A stretch of DNA of 64,000 nucleotides from Cliona cf. orientalis. Lineage: Eukaryota; Porifera; Demospongiae; Clionaida; Clionaidae. The notes beneath the pieces are model-generated. The model was not told the origin of the DNA. It saw only the letters and a list, made by a program, of their open reading frames with translations, and did not search any database. Positions within the stretch are counted from its first letter, which is position 1; the number at the start of each line of letters is the position of its first letter. The stretch covers positions 5,168,292 to 5,232,291 of the forward strand of contig OZ005697.1 of assembly GCA_963930775.1 (NCBI GenBank), given 5' to 3'. The position numbers were made by a program, and so were the translations under genes. Of this stretch, positions 33,408-48,058 are shown in pieces.

Positions 33408-35376
33408 GCCACAGGGTGGTGCTGTTTTGGGCGTGGCCTGGCCCGGCTTGGCTTCCAGTCCATTGAGAACATTAAGGTATCACCAAAGTGCATGGGCATG
33501 ATGTGGGAGATATGACACCTAAACCACATCAGTCATAAGTGAGGTGCATGTTGTGACCACGCCCTTTTAATTGCCCAGGTCTCAGGGGTGTGGCTGCTAG
33601 AGCCGGAAGTGTTCATTTAATCTTCTCAATGGACCGGAAGGTGAGCTGGAAGGGAGGAGCCAGGCTACGCCCAAAACAGCACCACCCTGTGCCTCAAGGA
33701 CCACCATTCTCAATCAAGTGCTGACTGGCCATCGGATGTCCACTGGAAGCCCACAATCAATCCCAATTAAAACACACAGCTTCCTCAAGGTCAAAACACA
33801 CACAAACACTTCAAGGCCGTTCTGTCACACTGCCCACACTAGAGCTCACCTTATTTTCTGTGTGGGCGGGGTAACAACACGTCATTGCAACCACATTCGT
33901 CGTCAGCTTCCATCTGGCCGTACATTCCTCGCAATCACACTGGCGTACAGTGTGGCATGGCCTCACCTTTGACTTCCTGCCACGCCCCCACAGCCATATG
34001 GCGGGGTTCAAAGGTCACACCGCATCCGGGACACGCCCACCTATCACCGCGGCCCAGTCCTATGCCCCAATGTCCAAGCATTGGCTTGTGAAACCACGCC
34101 CAATCGGAAGCAATAAAACCTGCATTAATGCACACAGTGCCTAGAACACGCCCACATGCTTAATTAAGCCTAATTAGCCCTTTTTTTCGTCATTGTGGTT
34201 AATAGTTACGAAAGAATGCTTTGATCTTGCTTTAATGTGGGCAATTACCGGTCGTTAATTATGGCTACGAGAATTAATCTTATGAAAGTTAGCATGCACT
34301 ATTAACGCTAATGCGGTAAGGGGTCGTTCCTACAAAAATTTGTTTACACGAAAATTTCATACGAAAGTTTCTTTGCACGAAAATTTCCAGATCTGCGGTA
34401 CTTAAGGTACCATTAAATTGCGTGGGCGTGAGCGTGAGCATTGGCTAATTCAATTAGCGAATCGTGAAGGGGCGTGGCCGAAGAGGCCATACGAGTGCTT
34501 TTGTAAGGTGGGCGTGTCCAGAATCGGCCAGGGATGATTATGCGCGTGTAATTAGCGACCGGAAGTGGCCCCTGAAGAAAATACCGGTAATTGCCCACAT
34601 CAAAGCATTCTTTCTGAACTATTAAGTGCAACGACAAAAAAAAAAAGCTAATTAAGCATGTGGGCGTGTTCCTGGCACTGTGTGCAGTGTGTGCGTGTGC
34701 GTTAATGCAGGTTTTATAGCTTCCGATTGGGCGTGGCTTCACGGGCCAGTGCTTGGACATCGGCGCCTGGGACTTGGCCGTGGCGATAGGTGGGCGTGTC
34801 CCGGAAGCGGTGGTGACCTTTGAACCCCGAGAGGAGGCTTTGGGGGCGTGGCAGGAGGTCAAAGGTGAGGCCATGTCAGTTAATGAGGCACTGTACGCCG
34901 GTGCAATGGAGGGGACCGTACGGCTGGACGGAAGCTGACGATGGTTTGAAGCGGATGTGGTTGCGATGACGTATTGTTACCCCGCCCACACAGGAAATGA
35001 GGTGAGCCCTTGTGTCGGAGAACGGCCTTGAAGTGTTTGTGTGTTTCGGCCTTGAGGAAGCTGTGTGTTTTAATTGGGATTGATTGTGGGCTTCCAGTGG
35101 ACATCCGGTGACCAGTCGGCACTTGATAGAGAATGGTGGTCCTTGAGGCACAGGGTGGTGCTGTTTTGGGCGTGGCCTGGCCCCTCCCTTCCGGCTCGGC
35201 TTCCGGTCCATTGAGGATATTAAATGAACACTTCCGGCTCTAGCAGCCACACCCCTGAGACCTGAGCAATCAAAAGGGCGTGGTCACACAGCATGCATGC
35301 ACCTCCCTTAAGACTTTGATGTGGTTTAGGTGTCATATTCCCCACCTCACGCCCACACAATTTGATGGTACCTTAA
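33408..35376. mobile_element. pair of inverted TTAA-flanked elements forming a ~1.9-kb palindrome
   Basis: The right-hand copy is complete: TTAA-GGTACCATTAAATTGC (34402) to AATTTGATGGTACC-TTAA (35376). A left-hand copy in opposite orientation starts TTAA-GGTATCACCAAAGTG (33472) and runs to about 34261, where it breaks off into a CGAAAATT-family MITE. The arms share long blocks (GGGCGTGGCCTGG, GCTTCCAGTGGACATC, GCAATTACCGG). A third short piece (33408-33471) repeats the internal GGTGGTGCTGTTTTGGGCG. Numerous open frames of 60-150 codons are mirror images of one another with no domain; I do not call genes. Confidence 0.7.
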
Positions 35377-35573
35377 CAGCATTATTCAAGCCAATGTGAA
35401 AAGTATCATCTCCCATTGTACACAAATTTGTACATATCAGAGTCGGTAGACTCTGTAAGTAGGGATGGCACGGATACTCCATATATATAATACATTATAA
35501 AAATACAAATATCTCAAAACAGGTAACTTTGTGAACTTTCTAAGTGTCAAAATCAGAATCTACAGCAAATTAT

Positions 35574-35882
35574 CTATCTAATAAGACCAAGATCATCCAT
35601 CAAATCAATTATATATACCAGAACCAGATGTTCAAAAAAAATAGCCATTGTCAATCTTTCTTTCTTTCTGTTTTCCTGGGCTAACACAAGACTATCATGG
35701 CCGCTCACCTTAGTTCGAATATAAATCCACTCCATTTTGGAGCGCACACGTCTGTGGCACGCTCGTTTTGTGTTATCAGGAAAGCGATTTAATTGTGGGT
35801 GTGTACAGCACGCGTTTTGCGAGTGGGTGTGTCCAATTAGCCATTTTGTCATATAATGCGCATGCTCATACAGTGTTGCCAT
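35574..35882 (-). other. unrecognised 102-codon ORF in a dispersed repeat
   Basis: Opens MATLYEHAHYMTKWLIG on the minus strand. The DNA is repeated inverted at about 19840-20085, where the frame is not maintained. I see no domain and no splice context. It may be a remnant of a repeat-borne gene. Confidence 0.2.
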
Positions 35883-35960
35883 GGTGAAGTCATGTGACCG
35901 ATGTAAGTGGCGCGCATGCGCCGGCGCATCCAGGACCTGCTCGATCGAGCGCTCAGCTGA

Positions 35961-36652
35961 TCAGCACAGCAGCCCAGTGAACTGTTGATTATGGTGGCTA
36001 CTTACCAACAGTAAGCTTACTGGCCTATAAAATATGCTCCACGAACCGAAAGTTTTCGTCACTTCTTGGTTCTAAACAGCCTTCTTTCAAGTTTGCCGGT
36101 CGAATCAGCCCTGGCAGCTTCAGGATCGAGATAACGAGGGGCGTGGCTTTATTCGCAGGTCAAATCTGGACGCTGGTTACCTGACCTGTCTCGAGAACCC
36201 CACTGATGGACGTTCCAGTAGTGTGTGATGCAAAAGAAGTCCTAGCTATAGGCATCAAAAGACTGCCTGGGATTTACATTTACAGGAGTATTCAAGTTTG
36301 AACTTATGGTGTGTTTGGGGTACCATAGCTGCCTGACTCAAAGGCTAAGATCACACAAACATGATGAATCAGTGGTGTACTTGCTTCCGCTATAATAATA
36401 TTGTATTATTGCTGGAGCACGTTTGGATGCAGCTAGGTCCAGAAAACGTTTTTGAAGTTGTAGCTCTGAGTTGACTGTTCCATGCATTAATTATTTAACA
36501 ATGAATAGGCAAACGGTTGCCATGGTGCATGTATAGTCTCATGCCCAGCCTCTGTCCCCACAAGAATAGTTAGCTAGGAGGCATTGATGAAAATAATAAT
36601 TAATGACAATCATGAACTACCAGGCCCTGAGGGCACTAAAAAAAGAACAGTA
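35961..36652. other. non-coding stretch
   Basis: No gene seen. At 36532 a lone TAGTCTCATGCCCAGCC resembles the terminus of the 9-bp-TSD family, but I found no partner end or duplication. Confidence 0.35.
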
Positions 36653-37036
36653 ACAAGTATAAAAACAAAATTGAAGGATGAAGTAGGGATGGCAAGGCCA
36701 AAAAATACACAAACAAGATTCGTCACAGTAGGGATAACGCATCATATCCACTATACATCCCTACGCTTGCTTTTTAAGTAGCCGTGCACACACATATTAT
36801 ATGGGGCACATGCTTGCATCCAGTTGCATGAATGGAAAAGCAATACTGCAACCCATGGATCAATATCAAAATATAGCGACACTTTATAGAATCAGAAGTG
36901 GATGAGAAAAGCAAGCGTAGGGATGTATAGTGGATGTGATGCGTTATCCCTACTGTGACGAATCTTGTTTGCGTATTTTTTGGCCTTGCCATCCCTACTT
37001 CATCCTTCAATTTTATTCAATTGTTTTTATACTTGT
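36653..37036. mobile_element. MITE with ~130-bp terminal inverted repeats, ACAAGTATAAAAACA family
   Basis: The left arm (ACAAGTATAAAAACAAAATTG, GAAGGATGAAGTAGGGATGG, CATCCCTACGCTTGC) is mirrored by the right arm (36905-37036). The short loop (36780-36904) is unique. Target duplication is unclear. Relatives are at 9118-9445 and 17675-17785. Confidence 0.75.
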
Positions 37037-40000
37037 ACACCTATAATAGTAACAGAATACATTTATAGAATGCACTGTACAAATACTTTTATTAGTCATC
37101 CTGCATGTTATATAGTGCATACCAATCTATAATTGAGGTGCTGTTTATTAAACTAGTCTTGATTTTGGACAATTCTACTGTGGTCATACATAAACACTGG
37201 TTACTCCAAATATTACTAGCATCCCATATAGACAGTTGCAACATCTGGCTGTTAAGAGCTGATGGGGGTAGAGTATAGGTGAACTGTATTGAAAATGTAT
37301 ACATTTTTTGTCCACTGTGGTTATACATACATGTAAATGTATATTCCCTACTCAAAATGGAGCGTCTGAAACATGCACATTATTTTCATGCATGGAAGCA
37401 ACTTTCATGCATGTAATTAGTATATGCACGCATGAATTAAATTTTGAACCACTCCTGAACTATGCATATTACATGCATGAAGTTCCGTATTTATAGTATG
37501 ATTAGAAGCAGCGGCTTTGCAGATTTAATTGAACTTTTCATGCTCCAAGTTAAGGTGAGTAGCTGCTAGCCTAACTTAGAGAGCCATATTTAACACATTC
37601 TTTCATATACTCCATGTAGAGATATAGAAGAATATAAAAAACTAAAGCTCTATAGAGCACATACCCTGCGCACACGTTATGCAGTTTGTAGATCTTTTAT
37701 AACTCTCTTACAATCGGATTTGGTTCCACAGAGCTTTAGATTTCAGTCAGCAGATCCGAATAGCTACCAGCCAAACACCATGCCATTGATGCAACGAGCA
37801 TTATTTACAACATTTTGACCATCTTCATCAGTTCATGCATACAATATCTGGCCACAGTTACAGAGCAGAAAGCACAATGTGCATGCATTTAATATGCATC
37901 GAGTAGGCACCCTTGATAGGCGTGGCTACGGTGGCAATAAAATGGCACTATTTGCATGTGACGTTTGTGGACCATGTTATTAATTTTGACACACATGTTC
38001 GTGAGGTGAGCATAGACTTCCATTTCGCTTGCACAGCCTTCCTCTTGTCCAGGCTAATTTCTGTAATCCTTCGTCAAAAGTTTTCATCATAGCGTCATTG
38101 GACTGGTGTCTGCTCGTTGCTTTCTAGGCCCTGAGCTACCCGTGACAAATCATTCATTATCTCCACCATTTCTGCTAGCCAGTTTTTTGCCAAATTCTTG
38201 TTGTTTACGAGTGCTTACATGGTGATATTATGCTAACGAAAACGACACGATCAATTACTTTATCCCTTGAGCATGTGAGTGGGTGCTAATGACACGACTG
38301 ATGTGTGCAGGGTAAAAGGTTCTTTAGTTTGAAAGTAGTCCCAACTAGCAATACAGATCTCAAGATTACAGCTAAAAATCTGGCCCTTTCAGTCCTTTTG
38401 GGCTGCTACCATTGACTAGAATCCTATAAAGTAAATACTAGGGGGGTAGTACAATGCCATGTAGCTACATTTATTATACACTGATTATGGTTCAGCTGCT
38501 AATCAGAGGGTAGCAACATACAGTTGATGTATGTTTATGTAGCTGTAGTTATAATGGGGACAGACCTGTATATCGTTAAATTTATGTACATATGTAAGAG
38601 CTGCTCTAAATGTGATGTCTTACAGCATACTACGCATGTGTACATCTACCAACAAGCTTCGTCTATTCTCCTGTGATAGTAGTAATGAAAGCCCATATTT
38701 ATTAACTTTTAATAAACATACTTGCCTATGCATGTGCGTATACCTTATGCTTGTGTATAACATTATAGCAATTATTACAAGTACTCTGCCAAATATATAC
38801 AAGGAATATGTCTAATGTGCATGGTCGCATGCATGGAGTATGCCTGTACTTTGCCCTCGGTCAATAAATCACTGAACTGTCTCGCTCTTGTAGTACTGAA
38901 CAAACGAAAACTACAAGGTGCAAATCACAGCTAGTGTACATGGCTACAAGATGCTTTCCCTGGCTGCTACAGGTCAATAACAAGTCAGTTATATGCCTTG
39001 TGGGAGTTATTTGTCCTGAAGGAAGACGGTTATGTGGTAAGTGATTTTAGCTATTGTAGGTATCCTTTGATTTGTATGGCTTCAGTACTACTTGTACTAG
39101 GTATACAGTGCATGGGTGTATCAAAGGCATCACGTAGTGTTTATCTAGCGTAGACCACCAAGGTATAGTCTGCCAATTAGAGGTCGGTGTCTATTTGCAC
39201 AACCACCTCGTGTATGTATGTATGTATGTATGTGTGATAACCACAGTAGCGTGTCATTTGTCTGTAATGAATATGCATCCATACCACGTATGCTCGAATA
39301 TAAGCCCGGGTTTCTATTTCCTTTGTGGCTCTCGAGACCTGGCTTCAAACCGAGACCAGTATTTATGCAGTACCGTGCTGATTCCTGGCCATATGGTGCA
39401 CACAGCGCCATATATCGGTAACGCAGCAACCTCTTTAGATCGAGTTTGTGCCTCCTCTATAGCCTTTACCTTGCAGAAATGCCTTTCTTTTCTGGGCCAT
39501 TGTGTTGATAAAGCTTACAGAAGCAGCTGCAGAAGCTCATTCGCACACATGATTGTGAGTACATGCGACTACAAAGACTACACCCCCAGTTAATGGCTAG
39601 AGCAATAAGTGTCACGCCCCCTTGGAGACACCCGGCCTCTATTTGACGTGGCATTTTTGAGACACTGGCAAAGCCCTGGCTTCTAATTGAGACCAGTGTT
39701 CATTTGGGGAAGGCTATTATTCAAGCATATTATATATAATACATGGAACATGCAAGTTTCATGCATGAAAATTATGCAGGTCTCTCTTACCTGAAAACTG
39801 CTTGCATGTTACATGCATGTTTCAGGAATCATGCATGTCTCATGCACGAACTCTTCAATATTTAAGCCTCGGCGCATGTGCTGTAGGGTTACGTTCTGTC
39901 TGTCTGTCGCCACAAAATCAGCTGCCTATCTCATTTTACGTCACAAACTAAGTCTTATTGGGTTCGTTATGGTGTTTTCAACGTTTTCACCGTGCGGCTT

Positions 40001-40853
40001 TCCCTGAAAATGCTTCGTTTAAGAGTTCTGGCGTCATTTGCTTTCCATGAAAACACTTCGTTTAAGATGTCACGGCCACCTTCCTCGCTCTCTTTCGACG
40101 GACAGACAAGACAGCGATGACTTTTTTCCAACTTGAAAAGTATAATATTATGTGGTTAGTCATAGATCCAACAACATGACTGGCTCATCACTGATTGTAG
40201 CACACTGACTGAGAAGCTCTGTGTATGCTAATATGGCATTGCACATGTGATACTGTTGGAATAGCGTGCAATATGCATTCTTGTGGTTACTCCTTTGACT
40301 CTTGAATTGTGCTTGGATCCATGTGAGTGACATGCAGTACTGCTCAGTGCTTGCGTTTTGTACTATAGTGCTTCATGTTACTGGAAATTTTATGCATGAA
40401 ACTTTCTGGGTGATGAATGTTATCTTGGGCTCAAATTGGGAGGTGGCCAACATTATAGTATTATGGTGCATGTACTACCAAGTACATAGCTCAGAGTGGT
40501 GCAAATATATAGTGCGTGACATCGTAGACTAAGCCTCCTGTACTGTAGACCTCTGGTTTTAGCATGAAACATGGCACTCGATTTCAAGCAGGGCTATTGA
40601 CTTACTGTTTCATTATAGGTGGGACTCAAAGTTCTCTTTGCTACCGTGGTCTTTCTCTTTGTTTCCTTGCTGTGATCAGGTAGGAGGTAAAGCTTTACAT
40701 ATGGATCTGCATTTTCGCAACCTTCACGAGGAACCTGTATGTGAATTAGCAAAATTTGCTAGGAAAGTCCTTAATCCCAGACATATTATGTGCAAGCGGT
40801 AAAGCAGTCGGTAAAGTTACTGTCCATGAATCACTCATAGCAATATTATAGTA
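37037..40853. other. non-coding stretch with repeat copies
   Basis: No gene recognised in 3.8 kb. A single-armed relative of the 4495-5950 element lies at about 37647-38000 (GCTCTATAGAGCACATACC ... GGCGTGGCTACGGTGGC). Copy D of the AACCCTCGGCGC repeat lies at about 39866-40380. Tetranucleotide GTAT repeats occur at 39211-39232. Confidence 0.4.
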
Positions 40854-41772
40854 CAGTCTACACTAAGACCACCGGAAGTCCATATACGTACAATACATTT
40901 TAATGTCAATGCGCGGTTTGCATGGCGCCTATGGGCGTTAATGATATGCATGCCATGCACGTGGGGGCAAAAATAATGTATGTGTATATACAACTGTATC
41001 TCCTAGTGTGAGTTAGCTATTGTTCTATCTAAAGTACCATTGGAAAGAAGAGCTGAGCTTCACATTGATACCAAGAATGCGACTAAGTGTGCCGAAATGA
41101 CCGATGTAGAGATCATCAAGATTTCTGCTGCGTATGGCTGAGGGCACCTTTGAATTGGGGGCAAATCAGTAACTATCAAATCAGCGCTAGGGCACTTGGT
41201 CAACAAGTAGGTAAGTACCAGAGCAGTTATTCCGCTGAATCTCAAGTCCTCCAGGATCACTCTGCCACCAGAGCGCACATTGAAGATCAATAATAATTTA
41301 TCACTTTAGTCTGTTCTATTTCCTTAGTAGTAGCTAGCTAGACTGTCAATCAAAGAAAATACTAAACTTTAGCTACTAAACTAGCTAGGTTCTGGCTACC
41401 AACTCTTCGTCTTGAGTACTTTCTTCGTGATACTTCAACTCGCTCGTCCATTTTTCGATCTTCTCTGGCTGAATGGAACTTTGAATTGGTGGCATTCCAG
41501 AACGAAAAATGAGGCATCGTTGACGTCTTACCATAGTGGCAGTGTATAGCAGTAGCGTGGAACAGAACCGTTCGAGGCGCTTCGAGAAATGAGCCTTCGA
41601 AAGAGAGAAAAATTCATTCTGTCCTGGGTAGGGTGCAGTACACGGATAGATATGCGGACATATACGAGATTATTGCGTATACCCGCGTAATATGTACGCA
41701 CGCGTGCATAATCATACGCAGGTAAACATCATTTCCGTTTTACCATTAAACGGGAGATCTTAGTGTAGACTG
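40854..41772 (+). mobile_element. 919-bp TIR element (CAGTCTACACTAAGA) carrying exon-like sequence
   Basis: The left end CAGTCTACACTAAGACC and right end GATCTTAGTGTAGACTG are inverted, with agta on both sides (40850-40853 and 41773-41776). Inside, the plus-strand block 41031-41290 reads in one frame as coding-like segments (LERRAELHIDTKNATKC, TDVEIIKISAAYG, KSVTIKSALGHLVNK, AVIPLNLKSSRITLPPER) interrupted by three stops. The opposite strand is open for 76 codons over the same DNA. It is a decayed captured exon or decayed transposase; the family is not recognised. Confidence 0.5.
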
Positions 41773-42736
41773 AGTAGCTCAGCTAGCAGACAATTACAAC
41801 TAAAGCACGCTAAAGGACTTGAATGTGACCACTGACTCCAATCGGTATAGGTGTGGTCAAATATCCTTATGCGCATGCGTTTTGAAAATTGCTGGTAATA
41901 TCCCAAGTCTTATTAGCCTCCCCTCCCCCACAAAAATTACAGTGCTACACAGCAAAAGAGTAGATTTTTTCTAACTTTGCATGCACACTCAATTTTACCT
42001 ATAATAAATAGAAATACCACTTTTAGCAGCAGTATTAGTGTGCAAAGTGTCAAACAAAGACCACTCCGTAGCAGAAGCTATGACGAACTATGATGTTGGT
42101 CTGGTATCATGTGCACAATACATATAATTATAGCAATACAAATGATCAAAAATCGCAGGATAGAAGGCTATAGACAAGATTAGGTAAGTTTCTGAAGGTA
42201 GAGAATCGCTCAGATATGTCTACTTATACATAGTATTACCGTACGTAGCTAACACAAGTGACTGTCGGACCGCCTAGAGGTGGTGACTATCAACCCCACA
42301 AAAAAACTTTGGAGCATTAAAAAGGCTTTGGGCTGCCTATTGTTATAATCTTATCTCAGTTGGATGCCTTAGAAGTGAAGTGCTCCACGCATTCAACGCT
42401 AACAACTCTGTTTTCGCTGCCTTCTCGTTCTTAGATTGCTAGTGGGCATGGTCAATGAAAACATCACTGTTGTACACGTGCGTTGGGTACTATGTCATCA
42501 GGCAAACTTCGACCCATCTGGAGCAATTGGCGGAAATGTTTGCTTCCGGATTGGACGTTTCCTGCAAAACATTTGCAGTTCCACATATACACTAGTTTTG
42601 TTAATGCACAAGGATGCATATAGCACAATATTGACTATTAACATGTAAGATTCTGTGCCTATGTAAATAGAGGTTATTTTGGTCAATATCTCCGTGACCC
42701 TTTGTAGAACTTTAAGACTTATTTGGTACAAAGATG
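41773..42736. other. non-coding stretch
   Basis: No gene recognised. Opposed open frames of 70-77 codons at 42436-42731 show no domain. Confidence 0.35.
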
Positions 42737-42737
42737 T

Positions 42738-42946
42738 ACCGTATAGCCGGAAATATTGGTGGGAATTAAATTTGGCGGTTGAGCCACAAATCGCTATTAC
42801 AAGAATATTGGCAGATTAAAATTTGGCGGTTCGGTACGGGATCGCCATACGTATATTATATGCAAGTAGGAAATTTTGGCGGATTTTAATTTGGTGATTG
42901 TAATATAGACCGCCAAACCGCCAAATTTTCCGGCTATACAGTATCT
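42738..42946. mobile_element. MITE with TACCGTATAGCCGGAAA ends
   Basis: The left end TACCGTATAGCCGGAAATATT and right end AAATTTTCCGGCTATACAGTA are inverted. Internal words TTTGGCGGTT and ATCGCCA repeat on both strands. Related word content is at 14735-14880. It is non-coding. Confidence 0.7.
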
Positions 42947-43239
42947 AGTTGGTATGTATCTTCATCTAAAATCTGGATTCTTAACTATAATCCAATCCCG
43001 TGAAATTGTGCATATAACATAAGAATTGGAAAATTTTGGCCATTTTTGCATGCTGAAGCCATATAGAAGGTGACATCAACCTTCCACTGCATAGCTAGTC
43101 CGTCCATTGACCTAACTGGGTATCAAATCAAATGCAAGTTTAACCACAAAACACGTACAGCAAAATCCAGTGGTAAAAATCTACTCTCTTGCTGTGGACC
43201 CTCCCAAAAAAGGAACCCTGACTCTCAATGTACACCCCC

Positions 43240-43620
43240 CACACACAAATGATTACCCCTATCCAGCTTCAATCATGCACTCACGAAGAAAAGACCACAC
43301 CTTCCCAAAGTTATCTAGTCCTCCAAAAATATAACCACACCGCTGTGCAATTTTGATACCACCAGTAAAAACAATAGCTACAGCTAGCAAACTAGCTTTT
43401 AGTGTCATATTATTGTGTCTTACTTTGTCGTTTTTATACAATTTTGCCTATCAAACAGCCAGTGAAAGTGCAGAGATCGTGTGCCCATGAGGCATTTGAC
43501 AGTCGGTAAAGGTCATCACACGGAAATGTAACAACCCTGCGTATAATCCCCCTCCCCACTTTTGCCCAATAGTAGTGTGCATGAAGGTGGGGGGGGCGTG
43601 ATTGCGGGACTCTACGGTAC
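43240..43620. mobile_element. TACCGTAGAATCCCGCG-family MITE, copy with one clear end
   Basis: The right end GGGGGCGTGATTGCGGGAC then TCTACGGTA and the interior (GACAGTCGGTAAAGGTCATC, ACTAGCTTTTAGTGTCAT) match the copy at 48059-48460 inverted. The left end is degenerate, so its limit is approximate. Confidence 0.55.
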
Positions 43621-44048
43621 ATGTTCAAGCTCTATAGAATCAAATAGCAACCCCGAAAGATGACAAATGGGTTTCATTAACATTCGGTGCATGCGTGAGG
43701 GGTACAGTAGTTGTTCTGTGTGTGAGTGTGTGTGTCTGTTACCATGCCAGCTGCTACATACCTTGTTTATACGGTGTCATTAGACTTTTTACGGCATTTT
43801 CAAGGTATATATGCATTTTGTGGATTTCGTTGAAAACGCTTCATTCAAAAGTTCTGGCAACGTTAGCTGACCACCATGGCCTTCTTCGCTTCTTGACGAG
43901 CTGTTGATCGATAAAAAAGACAGCAATGGCTGCATTTCAAGATTAGTAGTATGTAGCTCTAGCGATAGTTCTTAGAACTTGACTGACTCTTCACTGATTT
44001 AAGTAGGCTATCAACTATGCTTCTTGGCTTTACTTTGTACTAGATCTG

Positions 44049-44600
44049 TAGCCTCGTCCCCAGGCCGGCCACTCCCACGTTTTCAATGTTGTGCACAGAA
44101 TTAAGAGGGAGAGCCTGGGAGGCGAAATCATGTGAGCATTATTGTGCAATCGCTTTGTACAGCGAGGTATAGAACCATAAACAAACCGTAGCATTAAGCA
44201 GTCTCCAATGAGTCGCCATCTGATTCGCTTCGCTATAGCCTAGTATAGGTTTGTAGGTATAATTTAGTATGGATGTATATTGTCACCATGAGCAATTTAA
44301 TTCGTCTTTACCTCTGTCGCTATCTCAACAGTGCCCAAGGCCATCACCGAGTTTCTGCATACTCTTGGAGTTGTCTTCGCTGCTAGGAACATCACATTCA
44401 ATTCACAAAACACAGGTCAGATAGTGTCTAAGCTCTCTTAAGATTTGTTTTGTATGGTTTGTGTACGGTTCTATACCATGCTGTACAAAGTAATTGCGCA
44501 ATAGCACTCACATGATTTCGCCTCTCCCTAGGGCCAGGGCTACGGCCCTCTTTTCTGTGTGGAATATTGAAAACGTGGGAGTGACCTGGGGACGAGGCTA
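44049..44600. mobile_element. TAGCCTCG element, 552 bp, exact 9-bp TSD, ~150-bp TIRs
   Basis: It begins TAGCCTCGTCCCCAGGCC and ends GACCTGGGGACGAGGCTA. The TIRs extend through CTCCCACGTTTTCAAT and GGCGAAATCATGTGAG. It is flanked exactly by ctagatctg (44040-44048 and 44601-44609). The uninterrupted target can be recognised in the related repeat at 53674-54545 (TTTGTACTAG ... AGATCTGCTGATCTGGCA). The unique centre (about 44332-44417) is open between a CAG and a GTCAGA and reads PKAITEFLHTLGVVFAARN; it could be a captured exon. Confidence 0.88.
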
Positions 44601-44991
44601 CTAGATCTGCTGATCTGGCATGCATGTGGTACTATTATTACATAATTGCGCAGTGCTCAAATTAATGGTCAGACATCGGACATTTTCCGGTCAATTTTTG
44701 ACTATGTCAGACCATTATCAACTTAGGCTAACGTAATGTCCTGTCAAATTAACTCTCACCTGATTGTATGCCTGCACTACACTATACTGGACTCGAGTAC
44801 AGTCAGCTGATTGTATGTTTATGGCATGCAGACTATTGCCACGTGTACAGTATTTGTGAGATTTTCAAGGCACCTGATTGTATGCATGCAGACTACTGCC
44901 AAGTGTACAGTATTTATGAGGTTTGATTGTATGCATGCACTCTAACTGTAGACTATTGCCATTTGTACAGTACTGCAGTAGTATTACTATT

Positions 44992-45084
44992 TTAGTGATG
45001 TACAGAAAGAGAAGTTCTGAAGAGACAGACGCTGGTACTTCCAGCACTAGTGAGGACTTTGATAAGCCACCCTGGAAAAAGTGA
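44992..45084 (+). other. possible short terminal exon
   Basis: After TGATGTACAG a plus-strand frame reads RSSEETDAGTSSTSEDFDK then PPWKK and stop (TGA, 45082-45084). The composition is protein-like and there is an AG acceptor, but no partner exon was found. It lies in repeat-rich DNA. Confidence 0.2.
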
Positions 45085-45915
45085 CTGTCAGTTAGTCTGA
45101 TCATTTATTGTGGATGTCAGTCCATTTTTGATGTGCACTTTCAAAAATTACTTGGAGCACTGAATTGCGTGCACTCCGTATTAGTGCATTCTTGTGGTTA
45201 CTCTCTACAGCTGCAGTAAACTGAACTGTTGTACACTGTACAGTAACAGTATTGCTTGGCTTTACAAATTTGCAACATGCAGACTAGCTATATATATATA
45301 TAGCTAACAAGTATGTTTAATGTCACAATCATGGGATAATGTGCATGGCTAGCATGCATAATCATCTATTAACAATAAAACATAGAGACGTAGTTCATGC
45401 ACAAATAGTACTGTGCACATGCGCAGATGGAAGCGGTTGTAGAGGCCACACCCCTTCATAGCAAGCAGCTCCAACTAAGTGACTACTGACAGGCATGACA
45501 AAGAACAGACCTCGCCTCTCACTTCGCTCGAGGCTCGGTGGCTAGCGCTAGCGCCTGCTTAGCAGGCCAAGCCTTTCTAAACGCATGGTTGTTTCGTGCT
45601 TATCATTCGATAAATTATGTGTCTCTAGCTGTATCTATGGCCTGAGGCATTAAGGCCACTCTTCTTTGTGCACACGACCCTACAGTTCTGACCAATCCTG
45701 AGCCTTGTAGTGTGGACTTTCTCTCTGCCCGCGCCACGTATTCATAGCAACCGTGCGTATCCACGCCCTCATGTAATGACACGGACTATATAAGAAAAAG
45801 GATCGTCTGAAAATATTTTTCGTTGTATATAGTATAATTATAAGGGTTTTGCACTATAATGCTTCATTTCTACAGCATACATGTAATTTGTATCAATCAT
45901 AACCAATTCACTTAC

Positions 45916-47585
<1,670 letters not shown>

Positions 47586-48058
47586 CTGTTACAAAAATTT
47601 AATAGTACAGTATATATAATTGTATTCTGCATGCAAAATATTACATTGGCAGATACTACACATGAATTAAGATGTGGAGAGTAATTAAGGCATCAGTCAT
47701 CAGTTAGTAGTACTTATAATTAGTCTATCAAACTATCACAAACAGTGAAACACTGTATCTTTCCACATTTGTAATTGACACAGGCTATAAACCATACGTG
47801 TGCTTCTATTGGCCATACCTATCCACCACATTGAATAATGCCCATAGACGGTGGGAACGGAGGGGGGGGGGGCTTCCCCACCTATGATGCCTGTGCTACT
47901 TCTACTGCACATGCTCAAGCACAGGTTGTAGAGTTAGAAGTTATCCCTAAGTGACTCACATGCAGCATACATAGTACCATTTCAGAGATGCAATAAATAT
48001 CATAGAGTCAGTAGGCTCCACAAGTAGGGACGGGCCAGACACTCCCATACAATTAATA

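Larger units (their letters stand above)
43682..45330. mobile_element. copy E of the AACCCTCGGCGC repeat, split by the TAGCCTCG element
   Basis: The left part (GCATGCGTGAGGGGTACAGTAG, GCCAGCTGCTACATACC) and right part (TGTGGTACTATTATTACATAA, TGCATTCTTGTGGTTACTC, TTTGCAACATGCAGACTAGC) align with copy F at 53674-54545. Limits at the right are uncertain. A direct local triplication of TGATTGTATGCATGCAGACTA lies at about 44760-44945. Confidence 0.5.

Noticed and set aside
33718..35250. Many 60-150 codon ORFs on both strands
   Set aside because: They mirror each other across the palindrome and have no domain; they arise from the inverted repeats.
39211..39232. CRISPR-like or regulatory array
   Set aside because: It is a simple GTAT tetranucleotide tract.
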